64,000 nt of DNA from Pterois miles (Eukaryota; Chordata; Actinopteri; Perciformes; Scorpaenidae): NCBI GenBank assembly GCA_947000775.1, contig CAMQGK010000110.1:24091501-24155500 (forward strand), read 5' to 3'. Shown in pieces: positions 11,960 through 23,417 of this stretch. The notes beneath the pieces are model-generated. The model ran no database searches. It saw nothing but the letters and a program-made list of their open reading frames with translations, and was not told where the DNA came from. The first letter of the stretch is position 1. The number at the start of each line of letters is the position of its first letter. The translations under genes and the position numbers were made by a program.

Positions 11960-13455
11960 CTAGTCACAGACTGTATATAAGAATTGGACGTAATCGCCGT
12001 GACGTCACCCATTGGTTTGTGGACTGCTGTTTTGAAGCCTTGAGTTACGTATTTTGCTCGTTGCCATCTTGTTTTTGTTGCATCCAGAAGTGACATGAGA
12101 AGGTGGAGCTAAGTACAACCAAACGCTGACAATTTTAGGTGACCAAAAAGCAGGGTCTGATATTGGCACCTGCCACCCGCCAAATGCAGGTAAATTATTG
12201 GCAGTGGTGGGTAAAATCATCAGGCCATCTGCCACTTTGGTAGGCAGGAAGTAGGAATAGAGAGCCGATTCCTTGGCATCTCATACCTCCGTGACTACCT
12301 GTTGTTCTGTATTGATTCTTTCCCACAGTTCCACAATGACGCATACCAACGCTGTATCATGTTTCTAGTTTGGGACTGGAGTCATGGCGCTACTAAACCT
12401 GAGGACAACAAACCCACATTGAAATCAGCAGCAGAGTTAGGAGAGGAGAGTAATGTCACCTGTTAGAGGTCGGTGGGCAGCAAAGCTCTGCTTGGTTAAA
12501 TCACAGAGCTACAAACATTAAAGGATGTGCCATTGAGTTATTATGAGGCGTTCAAACTCTGCTTAGGAAAAATGACTACGGGGTGAAGGTAAATTTCACC
12601 ATTATCATGATGTGTTCAAATGTAATCTCATAAAATGAATTTATTTGCGAGAAATTAATAAATCCAGTTGTTTGAAGATGTTTTTACATCAATATAAAAT
12701 AGATATTAGAAAGAATTATGACCTGTTTAACTTCCTAACACTAGCTTGCCAAGATCTTTTTAATCAAAGCAAACATTAAAATAATCATAATCATTTGTAT
12801 TGTGTGTTTTAATGCAAACAACCACTATAGATGACAATAACAAACTACAGTACAGTGCTGTGTAATTCGAACACTGTAATTTACCATGCATATAATGTTT
12901 TTTTTGTGTAAAATATGTCAAACATTGAATGACATCAGATCTAAAATGTTATTCCTTCATTTAGCGCAGAGATTTCAAAAGTGGCAGACAAAAAAAATAC
13001 TTGCCTGCCAGAATGGCAGGCAGTGAAGAAAGTTTATTTCTGACAGTGTCAAAATATTAGTAACTTTAATGAACTGAAAACACAGTGTGAAAGGGTTAAA
13101 GTTGCCAGATGAAAACACAGACAACGTTCTGTCAATCACACGGTAGCCACGCCCTAAAACATACCCTGCTTTATGGTCTATTTGACTCTAAATGGGACCA
13201 TAATTTACTAAATGAACATCATGCTGTATTGAAGAAGACTTGAAACTAGTGATTGAGACCATAAACTCATGTTTACAATGTTTACTGAGGTAATAAATCA
13301 AGTGAGCAGTAGCCTGACTTTCTCATAGACTTCTATACAATCAGACTTCTTTTTGCAAACAGAGGAGTCGCCTCCTGCTGGATATTAGAAAGAATGCAAA
13401 TTTATGGCACTTCAGCATTGGCTTCACTTCAATCAGATAATTACAGATAATTAAG
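11960..13455. repeat. old dispersed repeat split by a roughly 1-kb insertion
   Basis: The left part, 11960-12132 (CAGACTGTATATAAGAATTG, GTGACGTCACCCATTGGTTT, TTTTGAAGCCTTGAG), and the right part, 13120-13455 (CTGTCAATCACACGGTAGCC, ACGCCCTAAAACAT, GGTCTATTTGACTCTAAATG, TAATAAATCAAGTGAGCAGT, GAGGAGTCGCCTCCTGCTGG, TTCAGCATTGGCTTCACTTC), are two ends I remember as contiguous in a very common fish repeat. The 987 bp between them are unrelated. GACAA occurs at both edges (12128-12132 and 13120-13124) and may be the insertion's target duplication. Confidence 0.6.
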
Positions 13456-13633
13456 TACAGATAATTTCAGAATTATAAATATAAAGCATTCATCAGCAGT
13501 GTTTGGCAGTAGTCATATTATCACTTTTCCCAGTAATGAGTAGTATTTTCCAAAACAGTACATACAGTATATTAGTCCAATTGTTTATTTGTGCCAGGTA
13601 AGATTGTATTCAGATGACATGAACATGAGGCAG

Positions 13634-13957
13634 TAGGGATGGGAAATACATCATTATATTATTAATGATATGAGACTAGATATCATCTTAGATTTTTGAT
13701 GTGCTAATATGGTTTAAGTGTTGTCTTTCCTCGGTTTTAAAGGCTACATCACAATAAAGTTTTGTAATTTTCTGAACTTAGACTGTTTGAGCTGTTCTGT
13801 TATTTGTCATAATTTGTCATATCCACGTTACTGATGATTATTTATCAAAAATCTCATCATGTAAATATTTTGTGAAAGCACCAACAGTCAGCCCTACAAT
13901 ATCTCGGTATTTGTTCAGAAATATCATATTTGATTTTCTTCATATTGCCCAGGCCTA
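13634..13957. mobile_element. short non-autonomous DNA element with degenerate terminal inverted repeats
   Basis: Begins TAGGGATGGGAAATA and ends TATTGCCCAGGCCTA, the ends being imperfect inverse complements (TAGGnnTGGGnAATA). It is 324 bp and AT-rich with no ORF of its own. No matching 8-bp flanking duplication was found, so the superfamily is left open. Confidence 0.5.
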
Positions 13958-13959
13958 CA

Positions 13960-15650
13960 TGGTAGGTCAGTGTGCATCTTCACGTCACATCCAGTGGAAC
14001 TCGGGCATACATTTATGCATGAGTGTACCACGTAAAAAAGAGGAAGCCAAGAAACAAGCTGCAACCAGAACTTTGATTCCTTCATAATCCCTCATCAGGA
14101 GTAAGCGGAGCATCTGGCTCTAAAGCCTTTTAACTTTTATTTTTTATTTGTCCTACTTTATTCTAATCCTGCCACAATCATGTGACCGCCTCCTCGCTGA
14201 GACAGGCAGACAGTCACATTCCTGACTTTGAAATACACACTACTAGTGTTTTATGCCCCCTTCTTGTTTTATATTAAAGCCAAAAACACACCGTTTGGGA
14301 GAATGGAGGAGTGGGTTTCAGTCCACTCCCACTGTCTCATTATTCTGGCTTTTTCAGCAGCCAGGCAAGTCAGCCGATCACCGGCAGCTTACAGTGAAAA
14401 GGGAAAAAAGACAGAATAATGACTGCTACTGGCATTTCCGAGCAGAGCGAGCTCCTTACTACGAAGTACTCTAGAGGGGAGCAACATAAAAAAAACATAA
14501 TGTGTGGACCTCGGGGTTGAGCAAAATGCATTTGAGCATAAAATAAATCACCTCAACTGTAACTGTGAAGCAAATAGAGACTGACTGCACATAACAAAGA
14601 AATCCATCTAAGTTCTTGAATCCTTTTTATGTTTTGACACCAACGTCCATGACTCAGCAGTGAAGTCAGCGCTTGTCCCGGCTATATTTTCTTCTGTTTA
14701 TTGAGATACATATCTACATTACTCCTAGCCCATGACACCTTACGGTTATCTTTCACTGAAGTGGCGTCTGCGAGAGTTAGCGGTATGCTTACAGGTGTCT
14801 TCTTCTTTTCTTGTTGCTTTTTGGGAAGTAAATGATGTGGGAACACAACCTGTCACGCCTTAACCTCTTCACAATACAACAACCCGCCGGCGGGCCTGGC
14901 TGCTTTTCTGTCTGTCGAATTAAAGCATTGAAGACGTGTGCCAAATAATCTAAAACACTTGTTCAAAAATCTACAAAAAATATTAAATTATCTTCTCAAA
15001 AGAGTCCACACAGGATGCCCAATAACTTCACTGGAGATGCTCAAATTCTGAGAGCGGCAACAATTAACCATCCATTCCGGGACAGACTGGCTAAATTCAC
15101 GTTCAGCACTGCCTTTTATACACTTCTGGGGCTCTTAGAGTCCTTCCTCTCCTCTGGAACGCCCCCTTTGTTTGGGTTCTAGCAAACCTTTAAGGGAACT
15201 AAGCACATTTCTATTTTATTAACTCAGCTATATTTACCACCAGCAGTTTTGGTCTATGTGATAGGTTCCTTTTCAAAAACACACTTAAAAACAGGCGTGG
15301 AACAGACATATAGCAACAAGTAGGTCAGGCTAAGGGTTAACACACATACTGTATGCTTCGCTATGCAGGCTAGTCTTGTTTAACATAGCCTGAGCAACTG
15401 GCTCACCTGTCTGTCTTATCATCAGGTGGACTTTGCTCAACATCCTTCTCATCATCAAGCAAGCTGGAGAGGGTTAGCCTCAGCGAACATGTACACAGAA
15501 TAATAAATTACACGTCATATTCATGAGCTGTAATATAACACACTAACAGTTATCTGTCACTACTTCTTATTACAGGGTTTACTATTGATTAACATGTTGT
15601 TAGTACTGCACACACTCTGTCTCTACTTATACCTTTCTAAAAAAAATATA
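13960..15650. other. robo3 intron 2 portion, no gene seen
   Basis: Mixed unique-looking sequence. Nothing beyond AT-rich tracts and short simple repeats is recognisable. Confidence 0.5.
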
Positions 15651-15654
15651 CATG

Positions 15655-15970
15655 TCTTTCAGAGGTTGTAGCGGGCTCAGTTTGAGAGCTACGCTACAAA
15701 GCTACACTAAATTTTGGGAAAAACTGGCATGGCCATTTTCAAAGAGGTCCCCTGACCTCTGACCTCAAGATATGTGAATGAAAATGGGTTCTGTAGATAC
15801 CCACAAGTCTACCCTTTGCAGACATGCCCACTTTATGATAATCACATGCAGTTTTGGGCAAATACATGCAGTTGTTTGCATGCAGTATAAATATGTTATT
15901 TTTGCATGTTCCAATAATTATGTATTTCAATATTTCTGCATACTTGGGTCCCTAAACAGTGTTTGAATTA
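15655..15970 (+). mobile_element. family A hAT-like element, truncated copy 2
   Basis: Shares GAGGTTGTAGCGGGCTCAGT, TGGCATGGCCATTTTCAAAG, CTGACCTCTGACCTCAAGAT and CAGACATGCCCACTTTATGA with the other copies. It lacks both terminal repeats and the 3' third. Confidence 0.7.
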
Positions 15971-18900
15971 TATATATGAGGCATCACTGTAAAGCTGAGA
16001 CTCTTGTGGATCCATCTGTGATGATGTTAGTCCCCATCGTAGCCATTTCATTATAGTGACTCCATTTGTTACCTGTGGTGTCCTCCAGGATAATCACAGC
16101 CTCATGAAACTTTATAGCCACAAACTAGAGACCGAGAGGAGAGGATGGATGGCTTTCCTATGTAGACTGACAATAAGGGGGTTTCTGAGCAGTTTCCTGA
16201 ACAGAAGTGCTCACCATCCAATGGCTGAAAAATGCAGTTCCTGCAGAAATCTCCAAATGTTAAAAGTTTTTGAGACCAAATCACAGCATGTCTTTTTCTA
16301 TGGTGTTCCTCGAGATCTTGGTGTCTTAATGTGGTATTTTGGAGAGATCTTTCATAATTTTTATCAATTCTCAAATCACCACCAGCACCAAATCTTTGTA
16401 ACAAATGATATCAACCCAAAAATTGCTGCAACAGCTTATGAGACATAACAGAGCATGGGGATGGAAATCATATACTTCTGTCATTTAGGTCTATTATTTC
16501 AGGTCCCAGTTTCAGATGATGTACACCACTTCTATGTGACGTTTACTTTTAACATCCCCTGTCCCCCACCCCTACTCCTCTAAAAAGGGGAATGGTGAGG
16601 AGTTAAATGGACTAATGTGATCATACCTCTGCCTTCTGCCTTCTCTGCTAGGATGACCTAAACAAGTGGACAAAAATGTTAAAACTAAAATGTTTCACAG
16701 TTCAGGGATGAATTTTACTGTCCATGTGTGCACCAACTCTCAAACTAAATTTCAGGTCAGTAACTACCTGCTCTAGCTGTGTTACATTTCTAAACAGCCA
16801 ACACGGCTACCTCGACATACTGTAAGTGACGAGTGATGATTTATTTTCTGTAGAGTTGATCAGGAAAAATAACAAAAATCTACTGGTTCCAGCTGCTCAA
16901 ATGTGAAGATTTACAGCTGAATATCTTTGATTTTTGGACAGCTAGTTGGACAAAACAAGACATTTGAATAGGAAGCCTTGGAGAATCAAGCGAAACTGAG
17001 TTTGTAGCTTAAACAACAATATGTGAAGCAGGGATTGTTCAAATCAGCAATGGTAAAGTTTCCATCAGCTACCACAAGAAGTCAAATCCAAAAGAGCTGA
17101 CTTGGCTCATTGTCTGCTTTTAGACAGATTTGTGTGCCCACACCTCCTTCAACAAAACACCCCAACCTTATTACTCGTTATTACTGTGAAAGTGCTGATA
17201 AGCCTCAAAGCTTTTTAGATTGCTCACTGCATCACCGTCTGTCGCATGAGTCAATAAGTGTGACAGTTTGTGTTGCCACATCATTGAACAAGCTCTACCT
17301 GTGATTCTCCAGGCTGCACTTGTGCAAAAATACACAGGCATCATTCGGACACATGGACACGTGCGTTTCTATTACACGTGTACAGATTTGGGGTTATGTG
17401 TCCAGTAGTGAGCAGTATCACACTTAGTAAACCACAATGTACAGAGCACATAGGAGAAATCCCAAATTCATTTCACCACAGAGACAAACAAAGCACTACA
17501 TTGATGAAAAAATTTGGATTTATCAACAAAAATGGACCAAGGTCAAAAGAGTTTTAAATTTTCAGTTACTTTTTATTTCATTTCATTTTCATAGTGTGTT
17601 TGCAAGTTTTAGTTTAGTTTCAATTTTTCCAGAAAGGTTTAGTTTTAAGTTTTTGATATTGACTTTTATAATAACCCTGAAACGAAGGGAAAGATGATGA
17701 GATGGGCAACGATATTAAATACCTTAAAGAGGAATTGATTTTTCTGTGCTCTGCTAGAAGATACGCGGCAGTACTATGGTGAAATGTACGCCCAAACCCT
17801 GCAAGACTCAATTCAGAAAACTTCTCGACCTGATGTTTGTTTGATCAACCCATCAGCTCACAGATCCGCACAGCACGTTGCTGAGATTTGGGAGGTGGGT
17901 GCATTGGCTCCTCCATGAGCCTCTGCCTTCTATGATTACCCATAACACCCTTTTCTGCGTAGCTTTGTAAAGCCATGGATCTCTGCAGAAGCAATTCCAG
18001 CTAACTCTCACACACGCCAGTTCAGAGAAAAGTTGTTATCCTGGGGCTAAGACACACAAGGCCACGCAAGTGAGTGAAGTGGAAATGTGTAAGTGCACTG
18101 CGGAGAAAAGTCTTAGTCATACAGCACAATTCATTATGCATCATTCACTGGCAATTAATGTGTAACTAATGTGGTTAAAACCAGGTTAGTGTCAGCACTC
18201 CTGATAGTACTAACAGTCGAACAGATGCATTGGTATTAATTACTGCTCAGTGGGAGTTTTAAGCTCTTCCTCTGCCCACCTGTTGTTCCTCAGACAGCTA
18301 CCTCACACACAGCCGCCACCACCCACAACACACACACATTTCTGCAAGACCACCGGCTTTAAAACTGGCCTCTCATTAACACTGCACACTCCCCCCCCTC
18401 CCTGCCAGAGCTAATTGGGTCACTATTTACCCCACAGTCAGCACAACCTCACGCAGAGGGGAGGGGGAGTCTAAGACCACCACCATGCTGTCTTAGCATA
18501 TGCCCTCTCTAGCCGGAGGCTTCGAGATTAAGAGCAAAAACAGGCACTTATTAATACTGTTAGTCACTCAGTGCCTGCAGGTGAATCCTCCCTTAAACAA
18601 TATGACTGTACTGTAATCTCCAGCTGCATGTAACTTAATTTCATTATCAACGATTTAAAAGAGACAATATGACAGTACACGCATCATGTCTTCTCCCAGC
18701 TTGGATATTTGCATTAGTTGCAGCTGCTTCCTAATGTACAGTATATACTGTATGTGAGTCCCTATTTTTGGATGCCAGTGACAGACGAGGTCAGCCAGCC
18801 ATGAGCACACTTACACACTGTAGCCAGTAAGGAAGCCTCAGTATGGCGGGAGATAAGACTGTGCTCAAAATGCTGTTTTGTGTCTTTTAACGAGGACGGT

Positions 18901-19440
18901 TCGACCTTGCTAATCTGTTATGCTCCTTCCCCTAATCAACCCAGTGACTAATCCATTTCCTCATGCCAAAGAGAAGCTGCAGTTCAGCCTGAGGCCGAAC
19001 CACACTGGCACAATTAGGAGGGAAGAAAGACAATGGCACGTGTCCTCGACCGAGGAGGGAAAATAATAGACACGGCTCAGAGTGAGAGCATTTTACTTCA
19101 GTGCATTTTCCCTAAGATAGGAGAAAGCTCACACTTCCCCTGCTGTATACTACAGCAGCAGCAGACAACACACAAAGAAAAACACAGCTATGCGTGTACA
19201 CACACAATCTTATTGGTGCACACAGAGGAATCGTAGGTGATGTGATAGTAATCTGGCTGCCATGGAGAAGGTCAGCAGCAACAGTTTCTAACTGACCAGT
19301 GGTGGTTTATTTTAGACAATCAAGCAAAACGCCACAATCGGACTGGTTCCAGTTTTTCTAATGTGATGATTTGCTGCCATTGTTTGACATATAATGTATG
19401 ACAGTTAACTGAATATCTTTGGGTGTTGGCCTATTGATCA
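15971..19440. other. robo3 intron 2 portion, no gene seen
   Basis: The 130-codon open frame at 16056-16448 is matched by a 100-codon frame on the opposite strand and shows no domain; I do not regard it as a gene. The interval 17850-19230 contains few recognisable repeats. Confidence 0.5.
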
Positions 19441-19451
19441 GACATAATAAT

Positions 19452-20206
19452 TAGGGATGTCAAAGTTATTAATAATGCATTAATGCAAAAATCAATACTA
19501 ATTTCTTTAACACATTCAATTTTTAATTAACCTCTTAAAAAGACAGGGCCATCATCGGGCCCAGCGCTATTCAGTATTTCGGAGGTTGTAGCTGGCTCAG
19601 TTGTAAAGCTATCTGAAAATTACTGGTACCATATGAAACTAGAAAACCTAAGGCATGTCATACTAGCTTGTCATGAAAGAGGCTAAATAATGCACCAAAC
19701 AGCTAAATTTGGGGAGGAAAAACTGTCCTGGCAATTTCAAAGCAGTCCCTTGACCTCTGACCTCAAGATATGTGAATTAAAATGGGTTCTCTGGGTACCC
19801 ACGAGTCTCCCCTTTACAGACATGCCCACTGTAAGATGCAGTTTGGGGCAAGTCATAGTCAAGTCAGCACACTGACACACTGACAGCTGTTGTTGCCTGC
19901 TGGGATTCAGTTTGACATGTTATGACTTGAACATATTTTCTATGCTAAATGCAGTACCTGTGAGGGTTTCTGGACAATATTTGTCATTGTTTTGTGTTGC
20001 TAATTGTTTTCCAATAATAAATATATACATACAATTGCATAAAGCAGCATATTTGCCCACTTCCACGCTGATAAAAACAATAAATATATGACAAATCTCC
20101 CTTTAAGGCACATTTTTAACAGATAAAAAATGGGTGATTCATTTGCAATCTATGGACAATCATGCTATTAAACATGATTCATTATTTTAATCAATTGAGA
20201 GCCCTA
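19452..20206 (+). mobile_element. hAT-like non-autonomous element, family A copy 3, with 8-bp target duplication
   Basis: Starts TAGGGATGTCAAAGTTA and ends TTGAGAGCCCTA, giving imperfect terminal inverted repeats. It is flanked by identical 8-bp sequences ATAATAAT (19444-19451 and 20207-20214). TAGGG-type ends with 8-bp duplications are characteristic of hAT transposons. At 755 bp it has no transposase, so it would have been mobilised by an enzyme from elsewhere. The AT-rich duplication could arise by chance more easily than a complex one. It is the best-preserved family A copy in the window. Confidence 0.75.
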
Positions 20207-21039
20207 ATAATAATACACTGAAGGGCATCACCTGGGAAATCATAATGGGGATTTTTCACTATTTTCTACCACAATTTTATAGACAAAATGTCAAATTGAT
20301 TTTTCTTGCCAGTTGATTGTAGAATTGAACTATAACATACTGTAAGTGGACTATTACTTTATAAAAATCAGGCAGGTAGAAGCAATTCAATGGAAAATTT
20401 GGAATTTTGTCAACCTGGGTGTTATCCTCATAGTTTTGTCCATTAGTCATCATAACATGTTATCTACCCCTCCCCTATAAAGATTTTGGGAAACTCAGAC
20501 TCTGGCAAGAAAGACGGCAATCAGAACAAGAAGCAAGAGCCCCGTACAGCTTTCCAAAACACTTCAGCTTAACAGAAATCATCTCAAACACTTGTCATTG
20601 AGCCTGACCGACAGTAAACACAGAAAGCAGTCCCCTGCAGCTGTTATAGCGCACTGCACAGCATAACAGATGACATAAAGACGAGCGTTTTGGGTAGCAT
20701 TTTTTCTGTTAAACTCTAGTGTTTTGAATGTTGATTGAGGCTCGCGCTCCGATACCGATTGATGTTGATCTTGAGTGTTAAACTAGGGGTGAACCAATCC
20801 AACCACTTCTCTCTACTGATTCCTGCTCAGTTCAAACCGTAAACTGATCCAGTATCTAGATTACTATTACTAGTCTACGTATTAATCATAAGTATACCAA
20901 ATATTCATTGAAATATTTTCTGTGATCGACTGAATAATTGTTGCTGGCAGCAAAAATATTTGATTTTTTTTTTTTTTTTACTGTCAGTATCGGTACCCAT
21001 TTCATTGCATATCTGATAAGTGCTTTCCTAAGTTAAATA

Positions 21040-21965
21040 TTGTCATGATCAATCAACAAAAACGACAAGGAATCTCTTTCTTTCCGTCTGCCTTTCCGTT
21101 TGTCTTGCACATATCTTGAGAACAGCTCATCTGACTTCACACCTGGCGGGTGCATTCCTCAGGACCCAAGGGAGTGCATGAGGTGCAATTTGACCACATG
21201 GTGGTGCTATAACAATTTAACTTTACGTTTTGGCTGGTAACTTAACATCCCAAAGTCAATAATTTCCTTGATTCTGTGGGTCCAGATAAATCTATCCAAA
21301 TAAGCCATGAACATTTGCATTTCACCATTTATAACTGTGCCCAAATGAGATTTTTTACTACTTCTACACATTTTGAGCAATCAACATTTGTTACCAAACA
21401 TCTCTGGACCAGAAAAAGTTTAATTTTTGGATTATTCATGTTCTGTATGGTTTTGTTATAACTGTCCCTTAAATTTAGCTCAAACGCTGTGGGCAGGGCC
21501 TATATTACAAAAAAATATCATATTTCATGAACACTTTGTGCTATTACGACCACATTTGGCAGACATATGTAGATATGATGTCTGAGTGGCTATGAAATTT
21601 GGTGCCATTTGGTCAGTAGATGGTGCTGTAATAGTATTATATATGTCTATTTTAAATAATTTAAATTTTTAGTTCCTACTTGTATTATTGTAAGCCTTGT
21701 TTTGAGTATTATACCTTTACACCGTGTGTCTGGGAGAAACAGCATTTCAGTCCTCTATATGTCCTGTACATATCGCAGAGTTGACAATAAAGTTGACTTT
21801 GACTTTGTATGTATGTATAACAGTCCTTCACATAGCTTGACAACCGTTCATCCAATTAGCTTCACACTTGGGAACAAGCAGCTGTATCGCAGCTCGACAA
21901 TGCTACAAGCAGAACTTTTGGGAGCCAAGCAATCGGCCTGTAACAGATAGGAACACGCTCTAGTA
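21040..21965. repeat. dispersed repeat segments (GTGGTGCTATAAC type)
   Basis: Contains CACCTGGCGGGTGCATTCCT, GTGGTGCTATAACAAT and GATGGTGCTGTAATAG, then CCGTTCATCCAATTAGCTTC and ACTTTTGGGAGCCAAGCAAT. These are repeated-phrase segments I recognise from fish intergenic DNA, with no protein-coding character. Class not assigned. Confidence 0.45.
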
Positions 21966-22592
21966 CCTATAATGGACAAAAATGTGAGAACTGACACCCA
22001 AGCAAAAAAAACAAAACACCAGAATTTCCCTTTTAATGTCTAAAGAAAAACAAGCTAGGGTTGTAACACTCATATAGTGTAATTTCAGATTTTTTTTTCC
22101 TTTACAGAAGAATAGCCATCTTCTGAGCAATTATCAAAATGTTACGAGCCAAAATCTCAGTCACTAAACTAAACATTTCATAGTATTGTTATTAAATTCA
22201 TGTTATCTATATAGTCACATATTGAAATGTCTTGCTAAATTAGTAGTTAAAATGCCCCAAATATGTTAAAATTCACTGTGCTGACGCCTCACAAGCTGGA
22301 AATACCCACCTAAGAGCTACAGCCAAAATACATTATTGTCACAGCTTTCTGAAATTGGGAACAAATCCACAGACTATTACTTATTACCTTATCCTATCCT
22401 AACCTTATCTCCACCTACACCACCATCTTTTTAGGGGTTGCTTCCTCCAGTCTGGTTGTTTTCTATCATTATTCTTAAACACGGCTGGCTCTTTAGTGGA
22501 CCTCCATAAAGCTGCCAGACGGCTGCAAAAAGATCTGGGGCACAACTGTGAAGCATCTGTATACTGTACACGCACTACTGGAAAAAAACATG

Positions 22593-22593
<1 letters not shown>

Positions 22594-22621
<28 letters not shown>
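22594..22621. repeat. (CA)n microsatellite close to the Ig1 exon donor
   Basis: CA run on the plus strand, that is (GT)n in the robo3 transcript, beginning 34 nt past the donor of coding exon 2. Confidence 0.95.
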
Positions 22622-22623
<2 letters not shown>

Positions 22624-22655
22624 TCAGGACTGTGATCAATAATGTAGAACCTTAC

Positions 22656-22982
22656 TGGCAACATCCAGTGAGGCATTACGACTAATGGCCTCTCCCAGGT
22701 AGTTGCGGGCCACACAGGTGTAGACACCCTCATCCGGTTTGCTCCGGCGTCCGTGTACGATACGCAGGAAGAAGAGGGAGCCGCTGGGCAGGAGCATGCG
22801 GTGGGAACGAGGGTCGTCTTTGTCCGTCTCCACGCGCTCGCCATCCTTGTACCACTCTATGCTGGGAGTGGGTCTGCCCTCTGCCTTGCAGTTGAGGGTG
22901 GCGGGCTCACCCTTGGACACGATCAGATCCGAGGGGTCCTCCACAATTCGAGGTGCGCCGTCTTCAAACCGTGCCCGGGACC
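22656..22982 (-). CDS. robo3: robo3 coding exon 2: complete Ig1 domain
   Basis: This 327-nt exon encodes residues 19-127 of the reconstructed protein. The Ig core is clear: Cys50 in LNCKAEG, Trp62 in IEWYKDG, Cys108 in DEGVYTCVARN, with a possible N-glycosylation site NAS at 121-123. The blocks PSDLIVSKGEPATLNC and LPSGSLFFLRIVHG are near-universal in vertebrate Robo Ig1, the main Slit-binding domain. The acceptor is CATAG at 22983-22984 on the reverse strand, and the donor GTAAGG starts at 22655. Phase 1 at both ends makes it a cassette-like Ig exon. Asn49, Lys51, Leu91 and Arg92 match the Slit-contact positions of Robo1/2 (see findings). The open frame continues into the intron on both sides, but the homology stops at the splice sites. 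Confidence 0.96.
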
Positions 22983-23357
22983 CTATGAAGTGGACATGAG
23001 GGCAGATGTTATCCTCTCCATCTGACCACCTACCATTCATGAAAACATATAATCTCTTTGTAACAGGACAGACAGCAGCATTTCAAGCCATTTGAATGGC
23101 AAGAATATCTTCCTGGAGAGGTTGCTGGACCAACACACTGGCTGGATAAATGTGTGTGTAGCGAAGCAGCAAATCATGGGTAATCTCTCTTTGAAGGTCA
23201 ACTCTGAATTCATGAGAAGACATTTTCCAAAAACAACCTTTCGTGCTTTCAGATCACTAAGTCTGATATCCATTTGTTCTTGCTATATTCTGCAAACACC
23301 AAAACCCAGTAGCTCCATATTGCCATAAGAGATAAGACATATGTCATAACATGCAAA

Positions 23358-23417
23358 TAAAGTATATATACATACAGTATATATATACATGTATAGAGAG
23401 AGAGGGATAGAGAGCAG
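23358..23417. repeat. TATA-rich and GA-rich simple repeat
   Basis: AGTATATATACATACAGTAT followed by TATATACATG and then GAGAGAGAGGGATAGAGAG. Confidence 0.8.

Noticed and set aside
16056..16448. 130-codon open frame, plus strand, with a 100-codon frame opposite
   Set aside because: No recognisable motif; region resembles dispersed non-coding sequence.
22983..23040. In-frame ATG directly upstream of the Ig1 exon (MNGRWSDGEDN...), suggesting an alternative start
   Set aside because: The sequence contains no signal-peptide-like region and ends in a good acceptor. It reads as the open 3' end of intron 1. An alternative start cannot be excluded without transcript data.
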